Part shown: one piece after another, positions 42,816-51,751 of the stretch
Position numbering within the stretch: position 1 is the first letter of the stretch
Layout of the letters: every line of letters starts with the position of its first letter
Origin: Lacisediminihabitans sp040549525
GTDB taxonomy: Bacteria > Actinomycetota > Actinomycetes > Actinomycetales > Microbacteriaceae
Direction: 5' to 3'
Length of the DNA stretch: 64,000 nucleotides
Assembly (NCBI RefSeq): GCF_040549525.1
Contig: NZ_JBEPTM010000008.1
Location: 1-64,000, forward strand
Program-made: the position numbers and the translations under genes
The notes under the pieces: generated by a model
The model's input: the letters and a program-made list of their open reading frames with translations, nothing else
Told to the model about the DNA's origin: nothing
Databases searched by the model: none

Positions 42816-42899
42816 TACTCGATCACCATGTGCACCTCAGAAGTAACAGCAGACGAACAGCAGAGCATCACACACAGCTAATAGAAAGAAGCACAGGAC

Positions 42900-43892
42900 A
42901 TGGGAATTCTTGGAACCGGCCTGCAAGAGGGGCTGCTCCTCAAACCGATCCGTTACCAGTGGGCGATGGACCTGTACGACCAGGCCGTCGCGAACACCTG
43001 GTTCCCCAACGAGATCCAGCTCGGCGAAGACATCGCCGACTTCAAGAAGATGACGGATGAAGAGCGCCACGCGGTGACCTTCCTCATGAGCTACTTCAAC
43101 CCGAACGAGCTGCTCGTGAACAAGGCGCTCGCCTTCGGTGTGTACCCCTACGTGAACGCGGCGGAGTGCAGCATCTACCTCGCGAAGCAGATGTGGGAAG
43201 AGGCCAACCACTGCATGTCCTTCGAGTACGTGCTCGAGACCTTCCCGATCGACCGCGAGGCGGCGTACAACTCGCACGTCGACATCCCCTCCATGGCGAA
43301 GAAGGAGGAGTTCGAGATCAAGTACATCCGTCGCATGACGGAGAACACTCTCGACATCACCACCACCGAGGGCAAGAAGGACTTCGTGCGCAACCTCGTG
43401 GCGTACAACGTGATCCTCGAGGGCCTCTGGTTCTATTCGGGCTTCATGGTCGCGCTGTCGTTCCGCCAGCGCAACCTGCTGCGCAACTTCGGATCCCTCA
43501 TGGACTGGGTCGTGCGTGACGAGTCCCTTCACCTCAAGTTCGGCATCAACCTCATCCTCACGGTGCTCGAAGAGAACCCCGACCTGCAGACCGAGGAGTT
43601 CGCCGCCGAGATCAAGCAGATGATCCTGGATGCCGTGGAGCTCGAGGAGCAGTACAACCGCGACCTGCTTCCGGGCGGCATCCTCGGCCTCAACGCCAAC
43701 TACATCAACCAGTACGTCAAGTACCTGGCGGACCGTCGTCTCGAGGAGCTCGGCTTCGAAGCCGAGTACAACGTGACCAACCCGGCCAAGTGGATGGCGA
43801 CCGCGAACGACACCCTCCAGCTGGTCAACTTCTTCGAGTCGACCAACACGTCGTACGAGTCGAACGCCTCGGCGACTGTGGGCGCGAAGTAG
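42900..43892 (+). CDS. nrdB: Ribonucleoside-diphosphate reductase beta subunit, class Ic-like
   Basis: A 330-residue ferritin-fold radical subunit. Metal ligands by spacing are Glu70, Glu101 and His104 (EEANH), Glu174, Glu208 and His211 (RDESLH). The position four after His104, which is the radical Tyr122 in E. coli, is Phe108 (HCMSF). The first ligand is Glu rather than Asp. Spacings (31, 73, 34, 3) equal those of the Chlamydia trachomatis Mn/Fe class Ic protein (Glu89, Glu120, Phe127, Glu193, Glu227, His230). A Mn/Fe cofactor replacing the tyrosyl radical is therefore predicted. ATG 42900 follows AGCACAGGAC. Confidence 0.93.
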   Translation: MGILGTGLQEGLLLKPIRYQWAMDLYDQAVANTWFPNEIQLGEDIADFKKMTDEERHAVTFLMSYFNPNELLVNKALAFGVYPYVNAAECSIYLAKQMWEEANHCMSFEYVLETFPIDREAAYNSHVDIPSMAKKEEFEIKYIRRMTENTLDITTTEGKKDFVRNLVAYNVILEGLWFYSGFMVALSFRQRNLLRNFGSLMDWVVRDESLHLKFGINLILTVLEENPDLQTEEFAAEIKQMILDAVELEEQYNRDLLPGGILGLNANYINQYVKYLADRRLEELGFEAEYNVTNPAKWMATANDTLQLVNFFESTNTSYESNASATVGAK

Positions 43893-43924
43893 CCGCCTTC
43901 GGTCCCGGGGAACTCCTGAAGATC

Positions 43925-43951
43925 GCGCGGGTCGACTGGGTCGACCCGCGC
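43925..43951 (+). terminator. Strong 12-bp hairpin after nrdB-type gene
   Basis: GCGCGGGTCGAC-TGG-GTCGACCCGCGC is a perfect 12-bp stem with a 3-base loop, 32 bases past the nrdB-type stop. There is no strong T-run (GCTTCTGCC follows). It may end or stabilise the reductase transcript. It also overlaps the possible upstream coding extension of the acetyltransferase gene. Confidence 0.45.
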
Positions 43952-43972
43952 GCTTCTGCCCTGCGGGACATC

Positions 43973-44407
43973 ATGGAAGAGGAGATGACCGCTCTCTACG
44001 GCTCGACGATGGACCACTATCCTCCGGAGATCGCGCGGTCTCTCTCCGCCGCGTTCGCGGTGGAGCCGGAGACCATCGTCGCGACCCTCCTCGTGCTCGA
44101 TGGAGAGACTGCCGTGGGGCATGCGGGATTGCGTCCCCACGGATCGCGGGCGGGCGATCTCGGTGTGCTCGAGATCAAGAAGGTCTTCGTGCGGCACTCT
44201 CATCGCGGTAGGGGCGTTTCGCGCGGCCTCATGACGACGCTCGAATCCGTGGGGCGGGAGCTCGGATCGACCCGGCTGGTTCTGCAGACCGGCAATCTCC
44301 AGGGCGCGGCAATCGGGCTGTACGAGGCCCTCGGCTACTCGGTCACCCCGCCGTATCCGCCGTTCGAATCGATGCCCAACGCGCTGTGCTACGAAAAGGT
44401 GCTGTAG
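43973..44407 (+). CDS. GNAT family N-acetyltransferase
   Basis: A GNAT-fold protein of at least 144 residues. Acetyl-CoA-binding motif A is RHSHRGRGVSRGLM, after the strand LGVLEIKKVFV, with the C-terminal LYEALGYSVTPPYPPF typical of one acetyltransferase group. The start is uncertain. ATG 43973 gives the listed product. Upstream codons (KIARVDWVDPRASALRD) look conserved for the family and would need a CTG start at 43916, which lies before the hairpin. Target unknown. Confidence 0.82.
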   Translation: MEEEMTALYGSTMDHYPPEIARSLSAAFAVEPETIVATLLVLDGETAVGHAGLRPHGSRAGDLGVLEIKKVFVRHSHRGRGVSRGLMTTLESVGRELGSTRLVLQTGNLQGAAIGLYEALGYSVTPPYPPFESMPNALCYEKVL

Positions 44408-44426
44408 CAGCGCCCAGGCTCGCTGC

Positions 44427-44468
44427 TCATTCGAGCCCGCTCGGCGGCGCTCGCCGTGGCTCGAATGA
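44427..44468. repeat. Inverted repeat TCATTCGAGCC/GGCTCGAATGA
   Basis: 11-bp arms at 44427-44437 and 44458-44468 enclose a 20-base GC-rich loop, 20 bases after the acetyltransferase stop. A possible terminator-like structure or a member of a dispersed palindromic repeat family. No T-run. Confidence 0.45.
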
Positions 44469-44661
44469 CCGAACATTCCTCGCGGATCTTCCGATCCATC
44501 CCGTTCGGCGATCACGTCGATGGCAGTACCCTCGAACGACGCAGGACAACCTGCGCTCGGGTGGCGCTGACGGGGTGTAGGCTCCGATTTCGCGGGCCGC
44601 GAAGTCGCGGTCGCGCGCGGTGGAATACTCTTCCCAAACGCCCGAATCCCCCTATTGAGAA

Positions 44662-45561
44662 ATGGACAGCAGGATGCGTCTCAGGTATGGAATCCCCCTC
44701 GTTGCACTGGCGGCGACACTCGCCCTGAGCGGTTGCGTGAACAACACGACGGTGACGGCCCCCTCGGGCAAGGTCGACACCGGCACCAAGGACGCCACCC
44801 TGGCCGCTCTTCTGCCCGCCGCCATCGCCTCCTCCGGAACGGTCCAGGTCGGCGTCGACGCCACCTACGCACCGAACGAATACAAGGACGCCAACGGTAA
44901 GGCGATCGGGTGGGACATCGACCTCTTCGACGCGGTCTCGGCCAGGCTCGGAGTGAAGCCGGTCTACAACATCGCCGGATTCGACACGATCATCCCGAAC
45001 ATCACGGGCAAGAAGTTCGACGTCGGCCTCTCGTCGTTCACCGACACGGTCGACCGGGAGAAGCAGGTCGACTTCGTCAACTACTACTCCGCCGGTATCC
45101 TCTGGGCCTCACCGAAGGGCAAGACCGTCGATCCCGACAACGCGTGCGGCCTGAAGGTCGCCGTCGAGACCGGCACCACCGAAGAGCAGGACGAGCTCCC
45201 GGCCAAGTCGAAGACCTGCACCGACGCCGGCAAGGCCGCCATCCAGATCCTCAAGTTCGACGGCCAGGACCAGGCGACGAACGCTGTGGTGCTCGGACAG
45301 GCCGACGCGATGAGCGCCGACTCGCCGATCACCGACTACGCGGTGGCGAAATCCGGCGGAAAGCTGGAGGCCGCCGGTAAGACCTTCGAGGTCGCGCCCT
45401 ACGGCGTGGCAGTCGACAAGGGATCGAAGCTCGGTGTCGCTCTGCAGAAGGCCTTCCAGGCGATAGTGGATGACGGCACCTACACGAAGATCCTCGAGAA
45501 GTGGGGCGTGCAGGACGGCGCTCTCAAGTCCATCACGATCAACGCTGCGGCGAACGGCTAG
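44662..45561 (+). CDS. Polar amino acid ABC transporter substrate-binding lipoprotein
   Basis: A 299-residue lipoprotein: signal peptide with lipobox LALSGCVNN (Cys about 25), then the bacterial extracellular solute-binding family 3 fold (VGVDATYAPNEYKDANGK, then GWDIDLFDAVSARLG and FDVGLSSFTDTVDREK). These features match glutamine/glutamate/histidine-type binding proteins. ATG 44662 is used; an alternative ATG lies four codons downstream. First gene of a complete three-gene importer. Confidence 0.92.
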   Translation: MDSRMRLRYGIPLVALAATLALSGCVNNTTVTAPSGKVDTGTKDATLAALLPAAIASSGTVQVGVDATYAPNEYKDANGKAIGWDIDLFDAVSARLGVKPVYNIAGFDTIIPNITGKKFDVGLSSFTDTVDREKQVDFVNYYSAGILWASPKGKTVDPDNACGLKVAVETGTTEEQDELPAKSKTCTDAGKAAIQILKFDGQDQATNAVVLGQADAMSADSPITDYAVAKSGGKLEAAGKTFEVAPYGVAVDKGSKLGVALQKAFQAIVDDGTYTKILEKWGVQDGALKSITINAAANG

Positions 45562-45564
45562 GTC

Positions 45565-46566
45565 GTGTCCGCATTCCCTGATCGCGCCGCGACGGGTGGC
45601 GGAAGATCAGCGGACGATCCGTCCGTCTCGGCTGTGATCACGGTGGTGAGACTGCGTCATCCGTGGCGCAATCTCATCGCGGTGATCATCCTCGTGGGGT
45701 TGGCGGCGTTCCTCTGGGACGCCGCCCTTCGCAAGCCGTTCCAGTGGGATATCTACGCGAAGTACCTGTTCGACCAGCGGATCTCGCAGGCGGCGCTCGT
45801 GACCGTCGAGCTCACTGTCTATTCGATGCTCATCGCGGTGGTGCTCGGCCTTCTGCTCGCGGTGATGCGACTCTCGACGAATCCCGTGTTCAAGAGCATC
45901 GCCTGGGCCTACCTCTGGGTCTTCCGTGGCACCCCGGTCTACGTGCAGCTCGTCTTCTGGGGACTTTTGTCGGTGATCTACCCCACGTTGTCCATCGGGC
46001 TGCCATTCCTGCCCCCGGTGCTGACCCTGCCCACCGGGCAGGCTCTCAATGTGTTCGAACTGGCCATCATCGGGCTCGCCCTGAACGAGGCGGCGTACCT
46101 CGCCGAGATCGTGCGCGCCGGAATCCTCTCGGTCGATGCCGGCCAGGAGGAGGCGGCGGTCGCCCTCGGGATGAGCTGGACGCAGACCATGTGGCGGGTC
46201 GTCATCCCGCAGTCGATGCGAGTGATCATCCCTCCCACCGGCAACGAGGTGATCTCGATGCTGAAGACGACCTCACTGGTGGTGGCCGTGCCTTTCAGTT
46301 TCGATCTGTTCGCGCGGTCGCGGGACATCTCCATCGAGACCTTCACCCCCATCCCCCTGCTGCTGGTCGCCTCGACCTGGTACCTCGCGGTCACCTCTGT
46401 GCTGATGGTGGGGCAGTACTTCCTCGAGAAGCGGTTCGCGCGGGGCATCGGCGATGCGCGGCCGGCGACCACCGAGGCCTCGATCGAAACCGGTGCGATC
46501 ACCGTGGCGGACTCGGGTGCGCCGAGCGATCCGACGATTCCTCCCGACGGAAAGGCGCACCTGTGA
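45565..46566 (+). CDS. Polar amino acid ABC transporter permease
   Basis: A 333-residue membrane protein with about five to six helices and the HisM/GlnP-type core: TVELTVYSMLIAVVLGLLLA, VFRGTPVYVQLVFWG, and the ATPase-contact loop ALGMSWTQTMWRVVIPQSMR. A 35-residue soluble N-terminal extension precedes the first helix and there is a Thr/Asp-rich C-terminal tail. It starts with GTG three bases after the binding-protein stop and overlaps the ATPase gene by four bases. Confidence 0.9.
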   Translation: MSAFPDRAATGGGRSADDPSVSAVITVVRLRHPWRNLIAVIILVGLAAFLWDAALRKPFQWDIYAKYLFDQRISQAALVTVELTVYSMLIAVVLGLLLAVMRLSTNPVFKSIAWAYLWVFRGTPVYVQLVFWGLLSVIYPTLSIGLPFLPPVLTLPTGQALNVFELAIIGLALNEAAYLAEIVRAGILSVDAGQEEAAVALGMSWTQTMWRVVIPQSMRVIIPPTGNEVISMLKTTSLVVAVPFSFDLFARSRDISIETFTPIPLLLVASTWYLAVTSVLMVGQYFLEKRFARGIGDARPATTEASIETGAITVADSGAPSDPTIPPDGKAHL

Positions 46567-47336
46567 GCATCACCGAAACCCCCATGGTCGAGGCCGATCG
46601 CGTTTCCAAGAGCTTCGGTTCGAACCATGTGCTGAAAAGCATCTCGCTCACCGTCGGGCGTGGAGAGGTGATGTGCCTCGTAGGGCCGAGCGGATCGGGC
46701 AAATCCACCTTCCTGCGGTGCATCAATCATCTCGAACAGGTGGATGCGGGCCGCCTCCGGGTCGATGGGGACCTCATCGGATACCGGGAAAAGGGTGACA
46801 AACTCCACGAGTTGAAGCCCGCAGAGGCTGCCCTGCAGCGTCGCGACATCGGGATGGTATTCCAGCGCTTCAATCTCTTCCCCCACATGACCGCGCTCGA
46901 GAACATCATCGAGGCGCCGATGCGGGTGAAACGCGTTGAACGGGCTGCTGCAGTGGCGCGCGCGAAGGTGTTGCTCGCGCGCGTCGGCCTGGCCGACAAG
47001 GCGGACAGTTACCCCGCCCACTTGAGCGGCGGGCAGCAGCAGCGCGTGGCGATCGCGCGCGCGTTGGCGATGGATCCGAAGCTCATGCTCTTCGATGAGC
47101 CGACGTCGGCTCTCGACCCCGAACTCGTGGGCGAGGTGCTCGAGGTGATGAAGGATCTCGCGCAGGAGGGCATGACGATGATCGTGGTGACCCACGAGAT
47201 GGGATTCGCACGCGAGGTGGCCGACTCGTTGGTCTTCATGGACGGTGGCGTGGTGGTGGAGTCCGGTGATCCCCGCGAGGTGCTCTCCAACCCCCAGCAC
47301 GCCCGCACGAAGGCCTTCCTCTCCAAGGTGCTCTGA
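46563..47336 (+). CDS. Polar amino acid ABC transporter ATPase
   Basis: A 257-residue ATPase of the GlnQ/HisP type: Walker A GPSGSGKST, Q-loop in GMVFQRFNLFPHMT, signature LSGGQQQRVAIARAL, Walker B LMLFDEPTSALDPE and switch VVTHEMGF. Starts at GTG 46563 inside the GTGA overlap with the permease gene; ATG eight codons in is an alternative. Completes the importer. Confidence 0.93.
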   Translation: MSITETPMVEADRVSKSFGSNHVLKSISLTVGRGEVMCLVGPSGSGKSTFLRCINHLEQVDAGRLRVDGDLIGYREKGDKLHELKPAEAALQRRDIGMVFQRFNLFPHMTALENIIEAPMRVKRVERAAAVARAKVLLARVGLADKADSYPAHLSGGQQQRVAIARALAMDPKLMLFDEPTSALDPELVGEVLEVMKDLAQEGMTMIVVTHEMGFAREVADSLVFMDGGVVVESGDPREVLSNPQHARTKAFLSKVL

Positions 47337-47488
47337 CGCGGCTCCTGGCGTTCGGATCGGCTGCGCGACCCGGGTGCTGCGGATTTGCTGTGCAGGGCCG
47401 GCAAAGTTGATGTTTTCGCATCCACAGGCGTAGCGTGCGTGAGAGCGCTCGCAGGCGAGCGCGCCCAGTCGAGGATGACAGGAACACC

Positions 47489-49066
47489 ATGACCGACCCG
47501 AGCTACTCCACCCTCTCCGTCGCCGCGATCCTCAAGGAATCCGCCGATCGAACCCCCGACCATGTCGCGCTCGTCGTCGGCGGCCAAGAGCTCACCTACG
47601 GTGAGCTGTGGACAGAGACCCGTTCGTACGCCGGAGCCCTGCTCGGCCAGGGGGTGACCGAGGGAGCCGCGGTCGCCATCCTGATTCCGAATGTCGCAGA
47701 CTTCGCCCGCGCCTACTTCGCGATCCTCAGCATCGGCGGCATCGTCGTGCCGATCCACGCCCTCCTCAAGGCGGACGAGATCGAATACGTGCTCCGCGAT
47801 TCCGGAGCGACCATGCTCATCTGCGCAGCGCCGTTGCTCGGGCAGGGAGCGAAGGGTGCGGCGCAGGCCGGGATCCCGGTGTTGTCGGTGCTCGCCCCCG
47901 ATCCGGTAGAGGGCATCCTGCAGTTGGAGAAGCTCGCCGCGGAGGCGGAACCGATCCGCACCTACAGCCCTCGCCAACCATCGGACACGGCGACGATCCT
48001 CTACACCAGCGGCACGACGGGAAAGCCGAAGGGCGCGATGGGCAGCCATTTCGCGCTCGTCGAACAGACCAACACCCTGTTGCTGACCACCTTCGACATG
48101 ACCGCGGATGACACGGTGTTCGGTGGCCTTCCCCTCTTCCACACCTTCGGCCAGACCTGCACGCTCAACACCGGACTTCGTGCCGGGGCGAAGATCGTTC
48201 TGCTGCCGAAGTTCGATGGAGACTCCGCCCTTCGACTGCTGATCGACTCGGGATGCACCATCATGATGGGCGTTCCCACCATGTACATCGCGCTTCTCGA
48301 GGCCGCGAAGAAGACCACCGAGCGCCCGAAGCTGCGCTATGCGGTCTCCGGGGGAGCCTCGCTCCCGCTCGCCGTGATCGAGCGATTCCGGGCCGAGTTC
48401 GGGGTGGAGATCTACGAGGGCTATGGACTCACCGAGACCTCACCCGTCGCGAGCTTCAATCATGTGGGGCGCACGCCGCGCGCCGGAAGCATCGGTACCC
48501 CGATCTGGGGAGTGGATGTGGAGATCGCGCGGGCAGAGGTGGAAGAGTCGATCGAACTGCTTCCGATCGATGAACTCGGCGAGATCGTGATCCGTGGGCA
48601 CAACCTCATGAAGGGCTACCTCAACCTGCCAGAGGAGTCGGCGAAGGCCATCGTGGACGGGTGGTTCCGCACCGGCGACCTGGGCACCAAGGACGCAGAC
48701 GGCTATCTCTGGATCGTCGACCGCAAGAAAGACATGATTCTTCGGAACGGATACAACGTCTATCCGCGGGAGGTCGAAGAGGTGCTGGTGGCCCATCCCG
48801 CGGTCTCGAGTGCCGCGGTCTTCGGCGTGGCCCACGAGGTGCACGGCCAGGAGATCATGGCGGCAGTGGTGCTGGCGCCCGGGGCGGATGTCGACACCGC
48901 GGTCCTCGCGGAGTACGCGAAGGAGAAGCTGGCCGCCTACAAGTACCCCCGCCGCGTGGAGATCGTGGAGACCCTGCCCCTCGGGCCGAGCGGCAAGGTG
49001 CTCAAGCGGGAACTGGTGGCCATCTACGAGGCCGAGGTCGAAGTGGCGGTCACCACTCAGCCGTGA
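47489..49066 (+). CDS. Long-chain fatty acid--CoA ligase-like AMP-forming synthetase
   Basis: A 525-residue ANL-superfamily adenylating enzyme: P-loop YTSGTTGKPKGAMGSH (about 172), A5 motif YEGYGLTETSPV, A7 TGDLGTKDADGYLWIVDRKK, A8 NGYNVYPREVEEVL, and the C-terminal Lys in LGPSGKVLKREL. It converts a carboxylate to acyl-CoA through an acyl-adenylate. Size and motifs fit a medium- to long-chain fatty acid substrate. ATG 47489 chosen. Monocistronic, with a DtxR box right after its stop that belongs to the next gene. Confidence 0.88.
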   Translation: MTDPSYSTLSVAAILKESADRTPDHVALVVGGQELTYGELWTETRSYAGALLGQGVTEGAAVAILIPNVADFARAYFAILSIGGIVVPIHALLKADEIEYVLRDSGATMLICAAPLLGQGAKGAAQAGIPVLSVLAPDPVEGILQLEKLAAEAEPIRTYSPRQPSDTATILYTSGTTGKPKGAMGSHFALVEQTNTLLLTTFDMTADDTVFGGLPLFHTFGQTCTLNTGLRAGAKIVLLPKFDGDSALRLLIDSGCTIMMGVPTMYIALLEAAKKTTERPKLRYAVSGGASLPLAVIERFRAEFGVEIYEGYGLTETSPVASFNHVGRTPRAGSIGTPIWGVDVEIARAEVEESIELLPIDELGEIVIRGHNLMKGYLNLPEESAKAIVDGWFRTGDLGTKDADGYLWIVDRKKDMILRNGYNVYPREVEEVLVAHPAVSSAAVFGVAHEVHGQEIMAAVVLAPGADVDTAVLAEYAKEKLAAYKYPRRVEIVETLPLGPSGKVLKRELVAIYEAEVEVAVTTQP

Positions 49067-49070
49067 TCGC

Positions 49071-49089
49071 TTAGGGTAGGCTTACCTAA
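49071..49089. promoter_or_regulatory. DtxR/IdeR iron box upstream of the iron importer
   Basis: TTAGGGTAGGCTTACCTAA matches the 19-bp DtxR-family operator consensus TTAGGTTAGGCTAACCTAA at 17 of 19 positions, 47 bases before the start of the iron-binding lipoprotein. Iron-replete DtxR would repress the three-gene operon. It lies only five bases past the preceding ligase stop. Confidence 0.9.
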
Positions 49090-49135
49090 AGGTTCTGCGG
49101 ACGGAACCGGTTTCGACTTAGAGGAGCCTCCCCCC

Positions 49136-50182
49136 ATGATCACCACCCCGAAATGGGTCGGCGTCGCTGCGCTCGCCCTCGTGGCCGCGATCACCCTCGC
49201 CGGATGCTCGACGGCGACACCCTCCACCGGTTCCACCCCGGGCGCGAAGCCCAGCGGGACCATCACGGTCTACAACGCGCAGCACGAAGAGCTCACGCAG
49301 GCCTGGGCTGACGAGTTCACGAAGCAGACCGGCGTCACCGTGACCTTGCGCAACGGTGACGATTCCGAGCTCGGCAACCAGCTGGTGCAGGAGGGCAACG
49401 CCTCTCCCGCCGACGTGTTCCTCACCGAGAACTCCCCGGCGATGAGCCTCGTCGACAATGCGAAGCTCTTCGCGCCCGTGGATGCCGCGACTCTCGCGCA
49501 GGTGCCGGAGGCGTACCGCCCCTCCTCGGGGCACTGGACCGGAATCGCCGCGCGCAGCACGGTCTTCGTCTACAACCCGTCGATGCTCTCCGAGAGCCAA
49601 CTGCCCGCATCCCTGCTCGACCTCGCCGAGGCGAAGTGGAAGGGGCGCTGGGCCGCCTCGCCATCGGGCGCGGACTTCCAGGCCATCGTGAGCGCGCTCC
49701 TGGCGTTGAAGGGGGAGAAGGCGACATCCGCCTGGCTCGCTTCGATGAAGGTGAACGCCACCGCGTACAAGGGCAACAGTGCCGTGATGAAGGCGGTCAA
49801 TGCGGGGGAGATCCCGGCCGGAGTCATCTACCACTACTACTGGTTCGGCGACCAGTCCGGCACCGGGGAGAACAGCGACAACACCAAGCTCCACTACTTC
49901 AAGAACTCGGATCCCGGCGCCTTCGTGAGCACCTCCGGCGGGGGAGTGCTGAAGACGGCGAAGAATCCGGTGGCGGCCCAGGCCTTCCTGAAGTTCATCA
50001 CCGGAAAGACCGGCCAGACCATCCTGCAGACCGGAAGCTCATTCGAGTACCCGGTCGCCAGTGATGTCGCGGCGAACACGGCGCTCGTGCCGCTCGTCGA
50101 CTTGGACGCCCCCGTGCTCGACCCCTCGAAACTCGACAGCCGCAAGGTCACCGATCTCATGACCGCGGCCGGGCTTCTCTGA
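49136..50182 (+). CDS. Iron(III) ABC transporter substrate-binding lipoprotein
   Basis: A 348-residue FbpA/ferric-binding-type lipoprotein: lipobox ITLAGCSTA (Cys about 24), then ITVYNAQHEELTQAWADEF. Late Tyr residues in GVIYHYYWFGDQ fit the tyrosine cluster that coordinates ferric iron. Under an upstream DtxR box, so iron-repressed. It supplies the permease and ATPase encoded next. ATG 49136 with GAGGAG upstream. Confidence 0.92.
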   Translation: MITTPKWVGVAALALVAAITLAGCSTATPSTGSTPGAKPSGTITVYNAQHEELTQAWADEFTKQTGVTVTLRNGDDSELGNQLVQEGNASPADVFLTENSPAMSLVDNAKLFAPVDAATLAQVPEAYRPSSGHWTGIAARSTVFVYNPSMLSESQLPASLLDLAEAKWKGRWAASPSGADFQAIVSALLALKGEKATSAWLASMKVNATAYKGNSAVMKAVNAGEIPAGVIYHYYWFGDQSGTGENSDNTKLHYFKNSDPGAFVSTSGGGVLKTAKNPVAAQAFLKFITGKTGQTILQTGSSFEYPVASDVAANTALVPLVDLDAPVLDPSKLDSRKVTDLMTAAGLL

Positions 50183-50206
50183 AGCTGCCCTGAATAGACT
50201 CGGCCG

Positions 50207-51751
50207 GTGACTCGACTTCGACAGCGCACCCCCGGTGCCATCATCGCTATGGCCGCCGGGGTTTCGCTGTTGGGCCTGGTGCCGCTCGGCTACGTCGCGG
50301 TCACCGCCATCCTCACCGGCGGTCCGACGCTCTCCGCGCTCATCTTCCGGGCGCGGGTGGGCGAACTCCTCGCCAACACCGCGGGACTCGTTGTCGTCAC
50401 GGTGCCGCTCTGCGCTCTGGTGGGTGTGGCCGCCGCGTGGCTGGTGGAGCGCACCAGACTCGCCGGCTCACGAGCCTTCGCCATCCTGCTCGTGGTTCCC
50501 CTCGCCATCCCCGCCTTCGTCAACAGCTACGGCTGGGTGAGCGCCGTGCCATCGCTCAACGGGCTGTGGTCCGGGGTGCTCGTGGCTGGCCTCTCCTACT
50601 TCCCCCTCGTCTACCTCCCGACCGTCGCGGCCCTCCGGCGCCTCGACCCGGCCGTCGAGGAATCAGCCCGCTCTCTCGGCGTCGCGCCGATCGGGGTCTT
50701 CTTCCGCGTGGTGCTTCCGCAACTGCGACTGCCCATCCTGGGAGGCTCGCTCATCATCGGGCTCCATCTGCTGTCGGAGTACGGGGCCTTCGCCCTGATC
50801 CGCTTCGACACGTTCACCACCGCGATCGTCGACCAGTTCCGCTCCACCTTCAACGGGCCGGCGGCGAACGCCCTTGCCGGCGTGCTCGTGTTGTGCTGCC
50901 TCGTGCTCCTGATGGGGGAGTCCGGTGCACGCGGCGGAGCGCGCTACGCCCGCATCGGCTCCGGATCGGCGCGCCCGGCCGAGCGATCGGCTCTCGGCGG
51001 GTGGGCACCGGCCGCCTATCTCTTCCTGGGGCTTCTCGTCGCTCTCTCCGTCGCCGTTCCCTTCGCGAGTGTCGGACGGTGGCTGGTCTCCGGTGGGCTC
51101 GCCGCGTGGACCGATCGTTACCTGCTCACCGCTCTGGGCCAGACGATCGGCTACGGGCTCGTCGGCGCTGTGGCCACGTGCCTGCTCGCCTTTCCGATCG
51201 CGCTTCTCGCGGTGCGTTTCCCCAGTCGCGTGGCGCGCATCCTCGAGTCGATCAACTACGTCACCAGCTCGCTCCCCGGGCTCGTGACCGCCCTCGCCTT
51301 CGTGACGGTGGCCATCCGCCTGGTGCCCGCCCTCTACCAGACCGCCGCGCTGGTGATCGTGGTCTACCTCCTGATGTTCCTGCCGCGGGCGATCGTGAAC
51401 CTCCGCTCCGGACTGGCCCAGGTGCCTCCGGGGCTCGAGGAGGCCGCCCGTTCGCTCGGTCGCCCGCCGCTGCTCGCCTTCTTCACCGTCACGCTGCGGT
51501 TCGTGATGCCCTCGGCGCTTGCCGGGTCGGCGCTGGTCTTCCTCGGGATCGTCACGGAGCTGACCTCGACCCTTCTCCTCGCGCCGAACGGCACGCGCAC
51601 CCTCGCGATCCAGTTCTGGTCCCGGGTCAACGACATCGATTATGTGGGGGCGGCGCCGTATGCCAGTCTCATGATCCTGCTCTCGTTGCCGGTCACCTAC
51701 CTGCTCTTCGCGAGATCCCGATCAGACCGAATGGTGGTGAACAGCCTGTGA
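50207..51751 (+). CDS. Iron(III) ABC transporter permease, FbpB-type
   Basis: A 514-residue protein with about 12 hydrophobic helices in two homologous halves, each with an EAA loop (EESARSLGVAPIGVFFRVVLPQ; EEAARSLGRPPLLAFFTVTL). This is the internal duplication typical of FbpB-like ferric permeases. Starts with GTG 24 bases after the binding-protein gene and overlaps the ATPase gene by four bases. Confidence 0.92.
   Translation: MTRLRQRTPGAIIAMAAGVSLLGLVPLGYVAVTAILTGGPTLSALIFRARVGELLANTAGLVVVTVPLCALVGVAAAWLVERTRLAGSRAFAILLVVPLAIPAFVNSYGWVSAVPSLNGLWSGVLVAGLSYFPLVYLPTVAALRRLDPAVEESARSLGVAPIGVFFRVVLPQLRLPILGGSLIIGLHLLSEYGAFALIRFDTFTTAIVDQFRSTFNGPAANALAGVLVLCCLVLLMGESGARGGARYARIGSGSARPAERSALGGWAPAAYLFLGLLVALSVAVPFASVGRWLVSGGLAAWTDRYLLTALGQTIGYGLVGAVATCLLAFPIALLAVRFPSRVARILESINYVTSSLPGLVTALAFVTVAIRLVPALYQTAALVIVVYLLMFLPRAIVNLRSGLAQVPPGLEEAARSLGRPPLLAFFTVTLRFVMPSALAGSALVFLGIVTELTSTLLLAPNGTRTLAIQFWSRVNDIDYVGAAPYASLMILLSLPVTYLLFARSRSDRMVVNSL

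Noticed and set aside
42828..42881. 17-codon ORF (MCTSEVTADEQQ...) before the beta-subunit gene
   Set aside because: No RBS, lies in the leader after the repeat array, and too short to support without comparison.
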